A stretch of DNA of 64,000 bases, from NCBI GenBank assembly GCA_963678095.2, contig OY782746.1:2046001-2110000 (forward strand). Reading direction: 5' to 3'. The position numbers and the translations under genes are program-made. The stretch comes from G963678095 sp963678095 (GTDB lineage Bacteria > Bacillota > Negativicutes > Selenomonadales > Selenomonadaceae). Positions 23,067-31,013 of the stretch are shown here, piece by piece. Under the pieces are notes generated by a model. It was not told the origin of the DNA and ran no database searches. It worked only from the letters and a program-made list of their open reading frames with translations. Numbering within the stretch: the stretch's first letter is position 1; each line of letters begins with the position of its first letter.

Positions 23067-24236
23067 ATGGAAGAAGCAGTTGAATTTGAAGATAAGGCGT
23101 TGAATAATATTTTGCGGGATGTCATCTCGACAATTGAAAGCAGCAAATCGCAGATTTTTGATATTTATGAAAGTGCCTGCCTGGAAGTAGAAAACAGCAA
23201 AAATGATCTAGCACAAATTAAAAAACGGGTACATGAAATTATCGAACGAGTTGATACCTTGAAAATTGAAGCGCAGAAGCAGCGCCAGGAACTTGCTCGG
23301 GTCAGCCGGGCTTTTTCTGCGTATTCGGAAAGCAATATCCGCCGTTGTTATGCTGCCGTGGAAAAAGCCCAGGTTGAGCTGGCTGTTGCGACCGAACAGG
23401 AGCTGCAGCTTCGCCAGCAGCGTGACCGGGCAGAGCAGCGGCTGCAGCATCTATCGACAACCGTGAATACAGCAAAGCATCTGGCGGTTCAGATCGGGGT
23501 TGTTCTAGGGTATCTGAGCTCACAGCTCGATGAAGTGGTCAATCAGATGGAGTCGGCCAACAAGGGGAAAATGGTGGGCGAACGAATTATAAAGGCGCAG
23601 GAAAATGAGCGCTTGCGGCTATCGCGGGAGATCCATGACGGCCCGGCACAAACGATGGCTAATCTGATCTATCAGTCGTCGATCTGCGAGCGCATGCTCG
23701 ATATCGATGTTGAAGGTGCTAAGAAAGATCTGCAGGATTTACGCCAACAGATTCGTGGCTGTCTCAGTGAAATCCGGCAGATTATCTTTGACCTGCGGCC
23801 GATGTCACTAGATGATCTTGGTCTTACGGCAGCGGTACAGCAGTTTTTGAGAAAATTTAAGGAGCGCAGCGGCATTGAGGTAAAATTCAGCATTGATGGA
23901 ACGCCGGTGCCCTTTAATAAATACATTGAAGTCAGCTTGTTTCGGATTATTCAGGAGGCTTTGAACAATATCTATCAGCATGCCGAGACCGATGCGGCAG
24001 AGGTTGTGCTGCGTTATAATCGTGATAATTTATCCTTGCTGATCTCAGACCGGGGACTGGGATTTGATGCGGATCTGCAGCCGGAGGCTGTTGCCCCGGG
24101 AGGAACACCGGAACATTTCGGCCTGATTGGCATGAAGGAGCGGGCCAATATCATTAAGGCACAGCTGATTGTCGACGCAAAGCCGGGAGCCGGAACGAAA
24201 ATTCGATTGCTGCTGCCACTGGAAAACATGATGTAA
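23067..24236 (+). CDS. DegS-like soluble sensor histidine kinase
   Basis: A 389-residue cytoplasmic kinase with no membrane segment. Residues 1-165 are a long coiled coil resembling the DegS sensor domain. The HisKA_3 dimerisation helix carries the phosphorylated His in SREIHDGPAQ near residue 190, with the NarL/DegS-type His-Asp pair. The HATPase domain has NNIYQHAET near 300 and GLGFD near 337. The ATG at 23067 follows AGGAGGAAC; an upstream in-frame ATG at 23046 lies before that ribosome site. In Bacillus the gene pairs with degU, but no response regulator gene adjoins this one; the next gene is a decarboxylase. Confidence 0.88.
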   Translation: MEEAVEFEDKALNNILRDVISTIESSKSQIFDIYESACLEVENSKNDLAQIKKRVHEIIERVDTLKIEAQKQRQELARVSRAFSAYSESNIRRCYAAVEKAQVELAVATEQELQLRQQRDRAEQRLQHLSTTVNTAKHLAVQIGVVLGYLSSQLDEVVNQMESANKGKMVGERIIKAQENERLRLSREIHDGPAQTMANLIYQSSICERMLDIDVEGAKKDLQDLRQQIRGCLSEIRQIIFDLRPMSLDDLGLTAAVQQFLRKFKERSGIEVKFSIDGTPVPFNKYIEVSLFRIIQEALNNIYQHAETDAAEVVLRYNRDNLSLLISDRGLGFDADLQPEAVAPGGTPEHFGLIGMKERANIIKAQLIVDAKPGAGTKIRLLLPLENMM

Positions 24237-24273
24237 ATATAAAGCGGCAGACGGAGAAAAGGAGATAATTTCT

Positions 24274-25731
24274 TTGAAGCAAAATCAGGCGGCGATGCCG
24301 CTGTTTGAAGCGATGAAAAGATACAGTGAGGACGGGGCGCTGGCGTTTCATACACCAGGTCACAAACAGGGAAAGGGAGCAGCTCCAGCACTGCGATCCC
24401 TGATCACTGACCAGGGGCTGCGAATGGAGGTTTCCCTGATGGCAGAGCTTGATGATCTGCACGAGCCGACGGCATGCATAAAAGAGGCGCAGGCATTGGC
24501 TGCCGAGCTTTACGGTGCCGATGAGTCCTATTTTGTCATCAATGGAACCACCGGGGCTATTCAGGCAATGATCATGGCAGCTGTTAAGCCGGGGGAAAAA
24601 ATTATCGTGCCCCGCAATGCCCACCGGTCGATCATTGGCGGGATTATGCTCAGCGGGGCGGTGCCGGTATTTTTGCAGCCGCAGGTGGATGCGGAACTGG
24701 GGATTGCGATGGGAATTGCAGCCGAGTCTGTGCGGGGGGCGATTTCGGCGCATAAGGAGGCTAAAGCTGTACTGGTCATAAATCCGACCTACTATGGAGT
24801 TGCCTCGGATCTGGCATCTATTGCTGCTATTGCGCACAGCAATGATATGCTGCTGCTGGTTGATGAAGCGCATGGGCCGCACCTTGCATTCAGCAGCAAT
24901 CTGCCCCTTTCGGCCCTTGCTGCCGGGGCAGATATCGTGGCGCAAAGTACGCATAAAATTTTGGGATCGCTGACGCAAACCTCCATGCTGCATGTGCAGG
25001 GGAGAAGCGTTGACAGAGACCGATTGCGGGCGATGGTGAGTCTGCTGCAGTCGACAAGTCCGAATTATCTGTTGCTGGCATCACTGGATGCTGCCCGCTG
25101 GCAGATGGGACAGGCAGGGGAAGCCCTTATTGGCCGGGCAGTGGAACTGGCTGATGCGTTGCGGGAAAAAATCAATGAAATCGACGGGCTGTTTTGTTTT
25201 GGGCGGGAGCGGATGGTCGGCGATGCTTGCTTTGCCCTTGATGTGACGAAGCTTACCGTGAATGTGCGTGGGCTTGGCTTGAGCGGGCCTGAAGCTGAGC
25301 AGTTTTTGCGCTATGAATGTAAAATTCAATGTGAGCTGTCGGATCTTTGCAATGTGCTCTTTATTATATCCTTTGCCGATGGGACCGGGGAGGCCGAGCG
25401 GCTGCTGCTGGCACTGCGCAGGCTGGCCACTGGAAGAAGAACAAAGAACAGTAAGCTGGCCCCGGTTCCCCTGGCCCCGCTTCCGCAATTGCGGTTTACG
25501 CCGCGGGACGCGCTGTATGCGTCTCGCGAGACTATTGATTTTTCGGCAAGTGCTGGACGGGCATCGTCGGAAGTGCTGACTTTTTATCCGCCGGGGATCC
25601 CGGTTCTTTGTCCCGGAGAAATCATTACCCGGGAAATTATAGAATATACGCAGCGCTGTCAACGCACCGGACTCAAGGTTGTGGGGCCGGACGATGCCTC
25701 GTTGCGGACAATAAAAGTGGTGAGAGAATGA
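24274..25731 (+). CDS. Orn/Lys/Arg decarboxylase family protein (YaaO-like, fold I)
   Basis: A 485-residue PLP enzyme of the fold-I basic amino-acid decarboxylase family, the short YaaO/SpeA form. The N-terminus has LAFHTPGHKQGKG (residues 23-35), NGTTGAIQAMI near 90-100, DEAHGPHL near 197-204 and the PLP lysine K228 in STHKILGS. The C-terminal domain begins about residue 395. The substrate (arginine, lysine or ornithine) cannot be read from the sequence; the separate fold-III enzyme at 21413 covers lysine and ornithine. The start is TTG 24274 behind AAAGGAG. Its stop overlaps the tmk start (ATGA), as in the yaaO-tmk order of Bacillus. Confidence 0.88.
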   Translation: MKQNQAAMPLFEAMKRYSEDGALAFHTPGHKQGKGAAPALRSLITDQGLRMEVSLMAELDDLHEPTACIKEAQALAAELYGADESYFVINGTTGAIQAMIMAAVKPGEKIIVPRNAHRSIIGGIMLSGAVPVFLQPQVDAELGIAMGIAAESVRGAISAHKEAKAVLVINPTYYGVASDLASIAAIAHSNDMLLLVDEAHGPHLAFSSNLPLSALAAGADIVAQSTHKILGSLTQTSMLHVQGRSVDRDRLRAMVSLLQSTSPNYLLLASLDAARWQMGQAGEALIGRAVELADALREKINEIDGLFCFGRERMVGDACFALDVTKLTVNVRGLGLSGPEAEQFLRYECKIQCELSDLCNVLFIISFADGTGEAERLLLALRRLATGRRTKNSKLAPVPLAPLPQLRFTPRDALYASRETIDFSASAGRASSEVLTFYPPGIPVLCPGEIITREIIEYTQRCQRTGLKVVGPDDASLRTIKVVRE

Positions 25732-26399
25732 AGGGGAAATTGATAATCATTGAAGCTGGTGATGGCTGCGGCAAGGCAACGCAGACCAGAGCTCTGCTTG
25801 CACGGTTACAGCAGGATGGGTGCCGGGTACATAAGGTGGAGTTTCCGGATTACGGCAGTGAATCCTCGGCGCTAATAAAGCTTTATTTGAGCGGAGCCTT
25901 TGGCAAACGAGCGCAGGATGTCAATGCGTATGCGGCTTCGACTTTTTTTGCAGTTGACCGCTATGCATCGTTTCGGATGAAATGGAAGCAGTGGTATGAC
26001 CAAGGAGATATTATATTGGCCGATCGATATACGACGTCCAATATGGTTCATCAAGCAGTGAAGCTTACAGATCCAAAGGAAAGAGAGTGCTTTCTCAACT
26101 GGCTGTGGGATCTTGAATTTGTCAAGATGGGGCTGCCAGTACCGGATGCGGTCGTATTTCTTGATGTACCGCCGGCAATTAGTCGAGAGTTGATTGCGGC
26201 GCGTGCAGCTGCCAGCCAGCAGGCTAAGGACATCCACGAGCAGGATGATAAATACCTGGAAGCTTGTCACCGGGCTTATTGTGAACTGGCCGAAAAATAT
26301 GGATGGGCCGCAATAAAATGCAGCCAGGGCGGAGCATTACTGTCAATTGAGCAGATTCATGAGGCGGTCTATCAGCAGGTGGTAGCGGTTATCAAATGA
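25728..26399 (+). CDS. tmk: Thymidylate kinase
   Basis: Phosphorylates dTMP to dTDP for DNA synthesis. The protein has 223 residues. The P-loop is AGDGCGKATQT at about residues 9-19: the usual Thr/Ser after the invariant Lys is Ala, a variant seen in some clostridial relatives. The DR motif is LADRYTTSN near residue 101, and the lid segment lies around residues 145-160. The ATG at 25728 overlaps the end of the decarboxylase gene; the longer frame from 25608 is not supported. It is followed by a perfect 19-bp terminator, so the yaaR operon is transcribed separately. The Bacillus neighbour darA (yaaQ) is missing here. Confidence 0.9.
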   Translation: MKGKLIIIEAGDGCGKATQTRALLARLQQDGCRVHKVEFPDYGSESSALIKLYLSGAFGKRAQDVNAYAASTFFAVDRYASFRMKWKQWYDQGDIILADRYTTSNMVHQAVKLTDPKERECFLNWLWDLEFVKMGLPVPDAVVFLDVPPAISRELIAARAAASQQAKDIHEQDDKYLEACHRAYCELAEKYGWAAIKCSQGGALLSIEQIHEAVYQQVVAVIK

Positions 26400-26417
26400 A
26401 TGGTGGCTGTAAATTAT

Positions 26418-26460
26418 AATAAAGGCAGAGGCAAAATTTTATTTTGCCTCTGCCTTTATT
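26418..26460 (+). terminator. tmk terminator, 19-bp perfect stem
   Basis: The arm at 26418-26436 is the exact complement of 26442-26460, with A and T runs at both ends. The last TT also begins the -35 of the next promoter. Confidence 0.92.
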
Positions 26461-26487
26461 GCTTATTCGATGGAAAACAATTATAAT
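26459..26487 (+). promoter_or_regulatory. Promoter of the yaaR-holB operon
   Basis: TTGCTT (26459-26464), a 17-base spacer and TATAAT (26482-26487). A second TATAAT lies at 26507-26512. Confidence 0.7.
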
Positions 26488-26560
26488 TTATATAAAGTGG
26501 ATCATTTATAATTTCTGCCGTTGCCAGCGTGCTTTGCGCAGAGATAAAAGGATGTTAGCA

Positions 26561-27007
26561 ATGAAAATAGATAGCTTGAGCAGACAGCGTACTCTTCCGA
26601 CAATTGAACATGAACAGGCAGTCAAAGTTAGGGAACCCCAAGATGATTTTTCCAAAGAACTATCCCAAAGCCAGGACACGATGTCGATTGAGAAGCTCCA
26701 CGAGCTTCTTGATAAAATAAATGAGCAGGGGGCCAGGCTTACGCAAACCCCTACTTATGATGAACTCAGATCCTATCGTGATTTGGTAAAGGACTTTGTC
26801 GGTGAAGCCGTTTCCCGCATGTATACGTTGAATTCGCAGTCAGGCTGGGACCGTATGGGGCGACAGAAAACCTATACTACCGTCCGCAAGGTTGATAAGA
26901 CACTTGAGGAAATGGCCGAAGAAATTCGATTGGGACAGGCAACTCCGCTGAGTATTGCAGCCAAACAGGATGTAATTAGGGGAATGCTTGTGGATTTATA
27001 CATGTAA
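26561..27007 (+). CDS. yaaR: YaaR/DUF327 family protein
   Basis: A 148-residue, largely helical cytoplasmic protein of the DUF327 family, conserved beside holB in Firmicutes. Its function is not established. The typical segments are DELRSYRDLVKDFV near residue 66 and KTYTTVRKVDKTLEEMA near 107. The ATG at 26561 follows AAAGGATG; the frame is open further upstream through the promoter, but that part cannot be coding. The stop overlaps the holB start by one base (TAATG). It heads the operon yaaR-holB-ricT-methyltransferase-rsmI. Confidence 0.9.
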   Translation: MKIDSLSRQRTLPTIEHEQAVKVREPQDDFSKELSQSQDTMSIEKLHELLDKINEQGARLTQTPTYDELRSYRDLVKDFVGEAVSRMYTLNSQSGWDRMGRQKTYTTVRKVDKTLEEMAEEIRLGQATPLSIAAKQDVIRGMLVDLYM

Positions 27008-28002
27008 TGAACAATAATATAAGCTGGAATGAGATTATCGGACATGAAGAAAATATAGCACAGCTGCAGCGGCTTCTGCTAGAGCAGAGGCTGCCTCATG
27101 CGCTTTTGTTTTGCGGTCCGCGCGGTATCGGCAAGTTTTTGACGGCACGCGTATTGGCCGCTGCTTTATTGTGCGGTGCCGGCAGTGCTGCCCCTTGCGG
27201 GCACTGCGAATCCTGCCGGGCCTATCTGGACGGAAATCATCCGGATCTCTATGAAATCGAGCCGGAAGGCAAGACGCTAAAGACGATAAAAATTGATCAG
27301 ATTCGTACGCTACAGGCGGAAATTGCCTTGGCGCCGTACATGTCACAGCGGCGGGTAGTTATTCTTGATGAAGCCGAAAAAATTAATGAAGTTGCAGCCA
27401 ATGCCCTGCTTAAAACACTGGAGGAACCGACCGGACAGATTGTTTTTATTTTGATTGCCACTGGGAGAGAGGCACTGCTCGACACGATTGTATCGCGCGT
27501 CAGTCTCTTGTCTTTTCAGCCACTGCCGGTTCAGCAACTGGCAGCGGCGCTGGCCCGAAGAGGAGTTGCAGCCAATATGGCGCTGGCAACACTGGCTGGA
27601 GGAAGCTTTGGCCGGGCACTTGAGCTTGATGAAAACGGTGGCTTGTCACTTCGGGATGAAGTGCTTGCGGTTATGTGCCAGATCAGAGAGGCTGATATGG
27701 AATATGTCTGGTCGGTGGGAGCTGCACTGGGCGAGATGAACCGGGAAAAGCTGCAGGAGTGGTTTTCCTATCTTCAGATGATTTTCCGGGATATGGTGGT
27801 TTTGTATGAAACAACAGCTCAGGATATGCTCTATAACAGCGATGTCGCTGCCAAGCTTACGCAGCTGTTGGCAGACTGGCCGTTGTCAAGAATTTTTGCT
27901 GCGCTGGCGCTGTTTGAAACGATGCAGCAGCGTTTGGTCAGCAATGCCAATGGGCGCCTGCTCGCGGAGCAGTTTTTATTAAAGTTGCGTGATTTGAAAT
28001 AG
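27007..28002 (+). CDS. holB: DNA polymerase III delta-prime subunit
   Basis: Clamp-loader subunit that helps load the beta clamp on DNA. The 331-residue protein is a AAA+ ATPase-like fold: modified P-loop CGPRGIGKF near residue 38, a zinc module with Cys pairs in APCGHCESCRAYLDGNHPD near 62-80, Walker-B-like VVILDEAEKI near 118, and the SRC region replaced by TIVSRVSLL near 162, the usual delta-prime pattern. The P-loop ends in Lys-Phe, so ATP hydrolysis is unlikely, as in other delta-prime proteins. The ATG overlaps the stop of yaaR. The Bacillus order holB-yaaT is kept. Confidence 0.95.
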   Translation: MNNNISWNEIIGHEENIAQLQRLLLEQRLPHALLFCGPRGIGKFLTARVLAAALLCGAGSAAPCGHCESCRAYLDGNHPDLYEIEPEGKTLKTIKIDQIRTLQAEIALAPYMSQRRVVILDEAEKINEVAANALLKTLEEPTGQIVFILIATGREALLDTIVSRVSLLSFQPLPVQQLAAALARRGVAANMALATLAGGSFGRALELDENGGLSLRDEVLAVMCQIREADMEYVWSVGAALGEMNREKLQEWFSYLQMIFRDMVVLYETTAQDMLYNSDVAAKLTQLLADWPLSRIFAALALFETMQQRLVSNANGRLLAEQFLLKLRDLK

Positions 28003-28015
28003 AGGGGGCTGCTTG

Positions 28016-28843
28016 ATGCAGACAGTAGTAGGTATTCGCTTCAAGGAAGCGGGAAAGATATATTATTTTGGACCGGGAACGCTTAAGCTGGTGCAAGGAG
28101 ACGATGTCATCGTTGAAACTGTCCGGGGCGTTGAATTTGGGCAGGTTGTGATTGGCCCGCGTGAAGTTGAGGACGATAAGATCGTATCTCCGTTGAAAAC
28201 TGTAAAATGTAAGGCTACCGCAGCTGACCGCAGTAAGGTCAAAGAGAATAAGCAAAAAGAAAAGGAAGCCTTTAAAATCTGCGAAAAGAAAATTACGGCG
28301 CATAAGCTGCCGATGAAGCTGATTGATGTTGAGTACACGTTTGATGTGAATAAAATCATCTTTTACTTTACGGCAGATGGCAGAATTGATTTTCGTGAAC
28401 TCGTAAAAGATTTGGCGGCTGTCTTTCGCACCCGGATTGAATTGCGCCAGATTGGCGTGCGCGATGAAGCAAAACTCATTGGCGGCATTGGCTGCTGTGG
28501 ACGCCCGCTTTGCTGCGCAACTTTCCTCGGTGATTTTGAGCCGGTATCCATCAGAATGGCGAAGGACCAAAATTTATCGCTGAATCCGGCGAAAATTTCC
28601 GGAATCTGTGGCCGGCTGATGTGTTGCCTGAAATATGAAAATGACGGCTACTGCAACAACAAGGGTGGTTGTGCCCGCAAGAAGATTTTGCCGCCGAAGC
28701 AGGGCAGCCGTGTTGTTTCGATTGACGGCGAAGGAAAGGTTATTTCAATCAATAACCAGCGCCGCACAGCTACGATTTTGCTCGATGACCGCAAGACGAT
28801 TGTCGCCTCATGGGAAGATGTTGTGGAGAAAGATGAAGAATGA
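28016..28843 (+). CDS. ricT: PSP1-domain protein, RicT/YaaT
   Basis: In Bacillus, RicT forms the Y-complex with RicA and RicF, which carries [4Fe-4S] clusters and directs RNase Y to maturation of certain mRNAs. This 275-residue protein has the PSP1 domain with six or more conserved Cys: GCCGRPLCC near residues 160-168, GICGRLMCC near 200-208, then a CNNKGGC tail. The ATG at 28016, seven bases after GAGGGGG, is preferred to the TTG at 28013. It lies 13 bases after holB and overlaps the next gene. Bacillus yabA, normally next, is missing. RicA and RicF are not in this window. Confidence 0.93.
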   Translation: MQTVVGIRFKEAGKIYYFGPGTLKLVQGDDVIVETVRGVEFGQVVIGPREVEDDKIVSPLKTVKCKATAADRSKVKENKQKEKEAFKICEKKITAHKLPMKLIDVEYTFDVNKIIFYFTADGRIDFRELVKDLAAVFRTRIELRQIGVRDEAKLIGGIGCCGRPLCCATFLGDFEPVSIRMAKDQNLSLNPAKISGICGRLMCCLKYENDGYCNNKGGCARKKILPPKQGSRVVSIDGEGKVISINNQRRTATILLDDRKTIVASWEDVVEKDEE

Positions 28844-29576
28844 ATTAAAGCCAGGGGAGCGGATCGATGATCTGCTTGTCGGTGGCATGAAGATCATCCA
28901 GAATGCCAATGAATTTTGTTTTTCGCTGGATGCTGTGCTGTTGGCACATTTTGCTAGTGCCAAAGCACACTATCAGGTACTGGACCTGGGGACCGGAACG
29001 GGTGTGATTCCGTTGCTGCTGTCAAGGCGAGTCAGGCATATTGAGGCGCTGGAACTCAATCCGGTGATGGCGGAGCTTGCCAGCCGCAATGTCGCACTTA
29101 ATTCACTGCAGGCTAAGATATCAGTCTGTCAGGGTGATTTGTGCGATATTCGGGAATTTTATCCGCCGGAGTTTGCCGATCTTGTGGTGTCAAATCCGCC
29201 GTATCGACCGCTCTGTCAGGGAAATCTCAATAACCTCGACGGCGTAGCCCGGGCACGACATGAGATCACGGCGACGCTGAATGATGTCGTCCGTTCGGCT
29301 CGCTACGCGCTGAAATTTCGCGGTCGTTTTGCCATGGTTCACTTGCCGGAACGCCTGGGAGAAATTCTTGTCGCCATGCATGAAAACCAGCTGGAACCTA
29401 AGCGATTACAATTTGTCCATCCGAAAATTGATAAGAAGCCCAATATGGTGCTGGTTGAAGCTGTGGCCGGAGGCAAACCCGGCGGGCTGCTTGTTGAGCC
29501 GCCGCTTGTCGCACATGACGAAGCCGGCAATTACACCGAGACCGTCAGGAAATACTTTTACGAGGAACAAAAATAA
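28833..29576 (+). CDS. tRNA1(Val) adenine-N6 methyltransferase-like (YabB/TrmN6 family)
   Basis: A 247-residue class I SAM-dependent methyltransferase. Motif I is VLDLGTGTGVIPLLLS near residue 49; the catalytic NPPY (VVSNPPYRP) near residue 118 marks N6-adenine transfer; the N-terminus has NEFCFSLDAVLLAHFA, characteristic of the TrmN6/YabB group that acts on A37 of tRNA-Val in E. coli. The exact substrate in Firmicutes is less certain. The ATG at 28833 lies in the 3' end of ricT, with GGAG nearby. The stop overlaps the rsmI start. Bacillus has yazA between these two genes; it is absent. Confidence 0.9.
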   Translation: MKNELKPGERIDDLLVGGMKIIQNANEFCFSLDAVLLAHFASAKAHYQVLDLGTGTGVIPLLLSRRVRHIEALELNPVMAELASRNVALNSLQAKISVCQGDLCDIREFYPPEFADLVVSNPPYRPLCQGNLNNLDGVARARHEITATLNDVVRSARYALKFRGRFAMVHLPERLGEILVAMHENQLEPKRLQFVHPKIDKKPNMVLVEAVAGGKPGGLLVEPPLVAHDEAGNYTETVRKYFYEEQK

Positions 29577-30448
29577 TGGAAGAAACAATAAAGAGACCAG
29601 GCATATTATATCTGTCAGCAACGCCGATTGGCAATTTGGGGGATATGACATATCGAGCGGTACAGATTTTGGCACAGGTGCAGCTGATTGCTGCTGAAGA
29701 TACGCGTCATACTCGCAAGCTTTTGGCCCATTATGACATTCATACATCACTTACAAGCTATCATGAGCATAATAAATTTACCAAAGGACCGGAACTCATT
29801 GAATATCTGCTTGGTGGTGAGGATCTTGTCGTTGTAAGTGATGCCGGTTTACCGGGAATTGCCGATCCGGGCAGTCATATTGCCCAACTGGCAATTGAAA
29901 ATAACATAACGGTTACGCCGTTGCCAGGTGCTAACGCGGCGCTTTCGGCCCTGATCTGTTCAGGTATTGATACGACGATGTTTACTTTTGTCGGGTTTTT
30001 ACCTCAAACGACCAAAAAGCGCGGCGAAGTTCTCGACCGGCTGCGGTATCGTGAGGAGACCCTGCTTTTTTATGAAGCACCGCATCACTTAAAGGGAACG
30101 CTGCAGCAGCTGGTGGATGCTTTCGGCCCGCAGCGCCGAGCGGCCGCTGCCCGGGAATTGACGAAGAAATTCGAGGAATTTGTCCGTGGTTCTCTGGCAG
30201 AGTTATTACAACACTTTACTGAAAGCCCGCCGCGCGGAGAATTTGTTATCGTCCTGGAAGGCGCCGGCGAAGGAGCTCAGGCACAGCTACCGGAAACCGA
30301 GCAGCTGCCGCTGAATCCGGTTGAGCTGACAGCGCATTTCATGGCGGCAGGAACGGAAAAGAAAGCAGCGATCAAACAGGCTGCAATGCACCTGGGATTG
30401 AGCCGTCGGGATGTATATCAGGCGCTGCTCAAAGCGGAAAATAAATAA
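29576..30448 (+). CDS. rsmI: 16S rRNA (cytidine-1402-2'-O)-methyltransferase
   Basis: Methylates the ribose of C1402 in the decoding centre of 16S rRNA. The 290-residue protein has the tetrapyrrole-methylase fold: LYLSATPIGNLGDMT near residues 11-25, AAEDTRHTRKLL near 39, VVSDAGLPGIADPG near 87, and PGANAALSALICSG near 115. The small C-terminal HTH-like domain is present near 270. The ATG at 29576 uses the last base of the previous stop codon. Last gene of the operon, followed by a strong hairpin. Confidence 0.96.
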   Translation: MEETIKRPGILYLSATPIGNLGDMTYRAVQILAQVQLIAAEDTRHTRKLLAHYDIHTSLTSYHEHNKFTKGPELIEYLLGGEDLVVVSDAGLPGIADPGSHIAQLAIENNITVTPLPGANAALSALICSGIDTTMFTFVGFLPQTTKKRGEVLDRLRYREETLLFYEAPHHLKGTLQQLVDAFGPQRRAAAARELTKKFEEFVRGSLAELLQHFTESPPRGEFVIVLEGAGEGAQAQLPETEQLPLNPVELTAHFMAAGTEKKAAIKQAAMHLGLSRRDVYQALLKAENK

Positions 30449-30452
30449 AGCA

Positions 30453-30506
30453 AAGCCCTGAGAACCTCTTCACGAGGATAAAGATTCTCAGGGCTTCGCT
30501 TTTTTG
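30453..30506 (+). terminator. rsmI terminator
   Basis: AAGCCCTGAGAA (30453-30464) pairs with TTCTCAGGGCTT (30485-30496), with a second small CCTC/GAGG stem in the loop and a T run after CGC. It may also serve the convergent abrB gene. Confidence 0.88.
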
Positions 30507-30532
30507 TTTATTTACTAAAAGCAGACAGGGGA

Positions 30533-30787
30533 TTACTCTTTTTCGCTTTGAAGCTCAAGCATGCAGGTGCTGCAGATATTCCGTCCCTTGAATTTCGTTA
30601 CGTTATCTGCGTTGCCGCAGATAATGCAGGCACAGGAAGGTTCGTATTTGCGCAGAATGATGCGGTCCTGGTCAACGTAGATTTCCAGAGCATCTTTTTC
30701 TTCGATACCCAGCGTGCGGCGCAATTCAATAGGAATGACGACGCGCCCGAGTTCATCGACCTTGCGGACAATACCGGTGGATTTCAT
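30533..30787 (-). CDS. abrB: AbrB/SpoVT-type transition regulator with C-terminal Cys pairs
   Basis: An 84-residue DNA-binding regulator. The N-terminal half is the swapped-hairpin AbrB domain (STGIVRKVDELGRVVIPIELRRTLGI). The C-terminal half has four Cys as CIIC ... CSTC with a short loop, a likely zinc ribbon; this extension is common in AbrB-type proteins beside metG in Firmicutes but absent from Bacillus AbrB itself. The ATG at 30787 follows TTAGGAGTTGATACATC. It diverges from metG, as in Bacillus. Its targets are not visible in the sequence. Confidence 0.92.
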   Translation of the reverse strand: MKSTGIVRKVDELGRVVIPIELRRTLGIEEKDALEIYVDQDRIILRKYEPSCACIICGNADNVTKFKGRNICSTCMLELQSEKE

Positions 30788-30952
30788 GATGTATCAACTC
30801 CTAATTATAAATTTTTTTACATTCTGCCTTCAAATATAACATACCTAATAATACCATATATTTCAATTTCTATCAAGAAAATTTTCAGAATATAATAAAT
30901 TCTTTTTGCGGAGCATTTAGTATTGGTAAGCAAGCCAGGCGATAAAAAAGTT

Positions 30953-30981
30953 TTGTTCATTTATCATATTTGCTTTATAAT
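30953..30981 (+). promoter_or_regulatory. metG promoter
   Basis: TTGTTC (30953-30958), a 17-base spacer and TATAAT (30976-30981), 33 bases before the metG start. Confidence 0.75.
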
Positions 30982-31013
30982 AGAAGTTACTATATCAAGG
31001 GAGGCTTTTTTCA

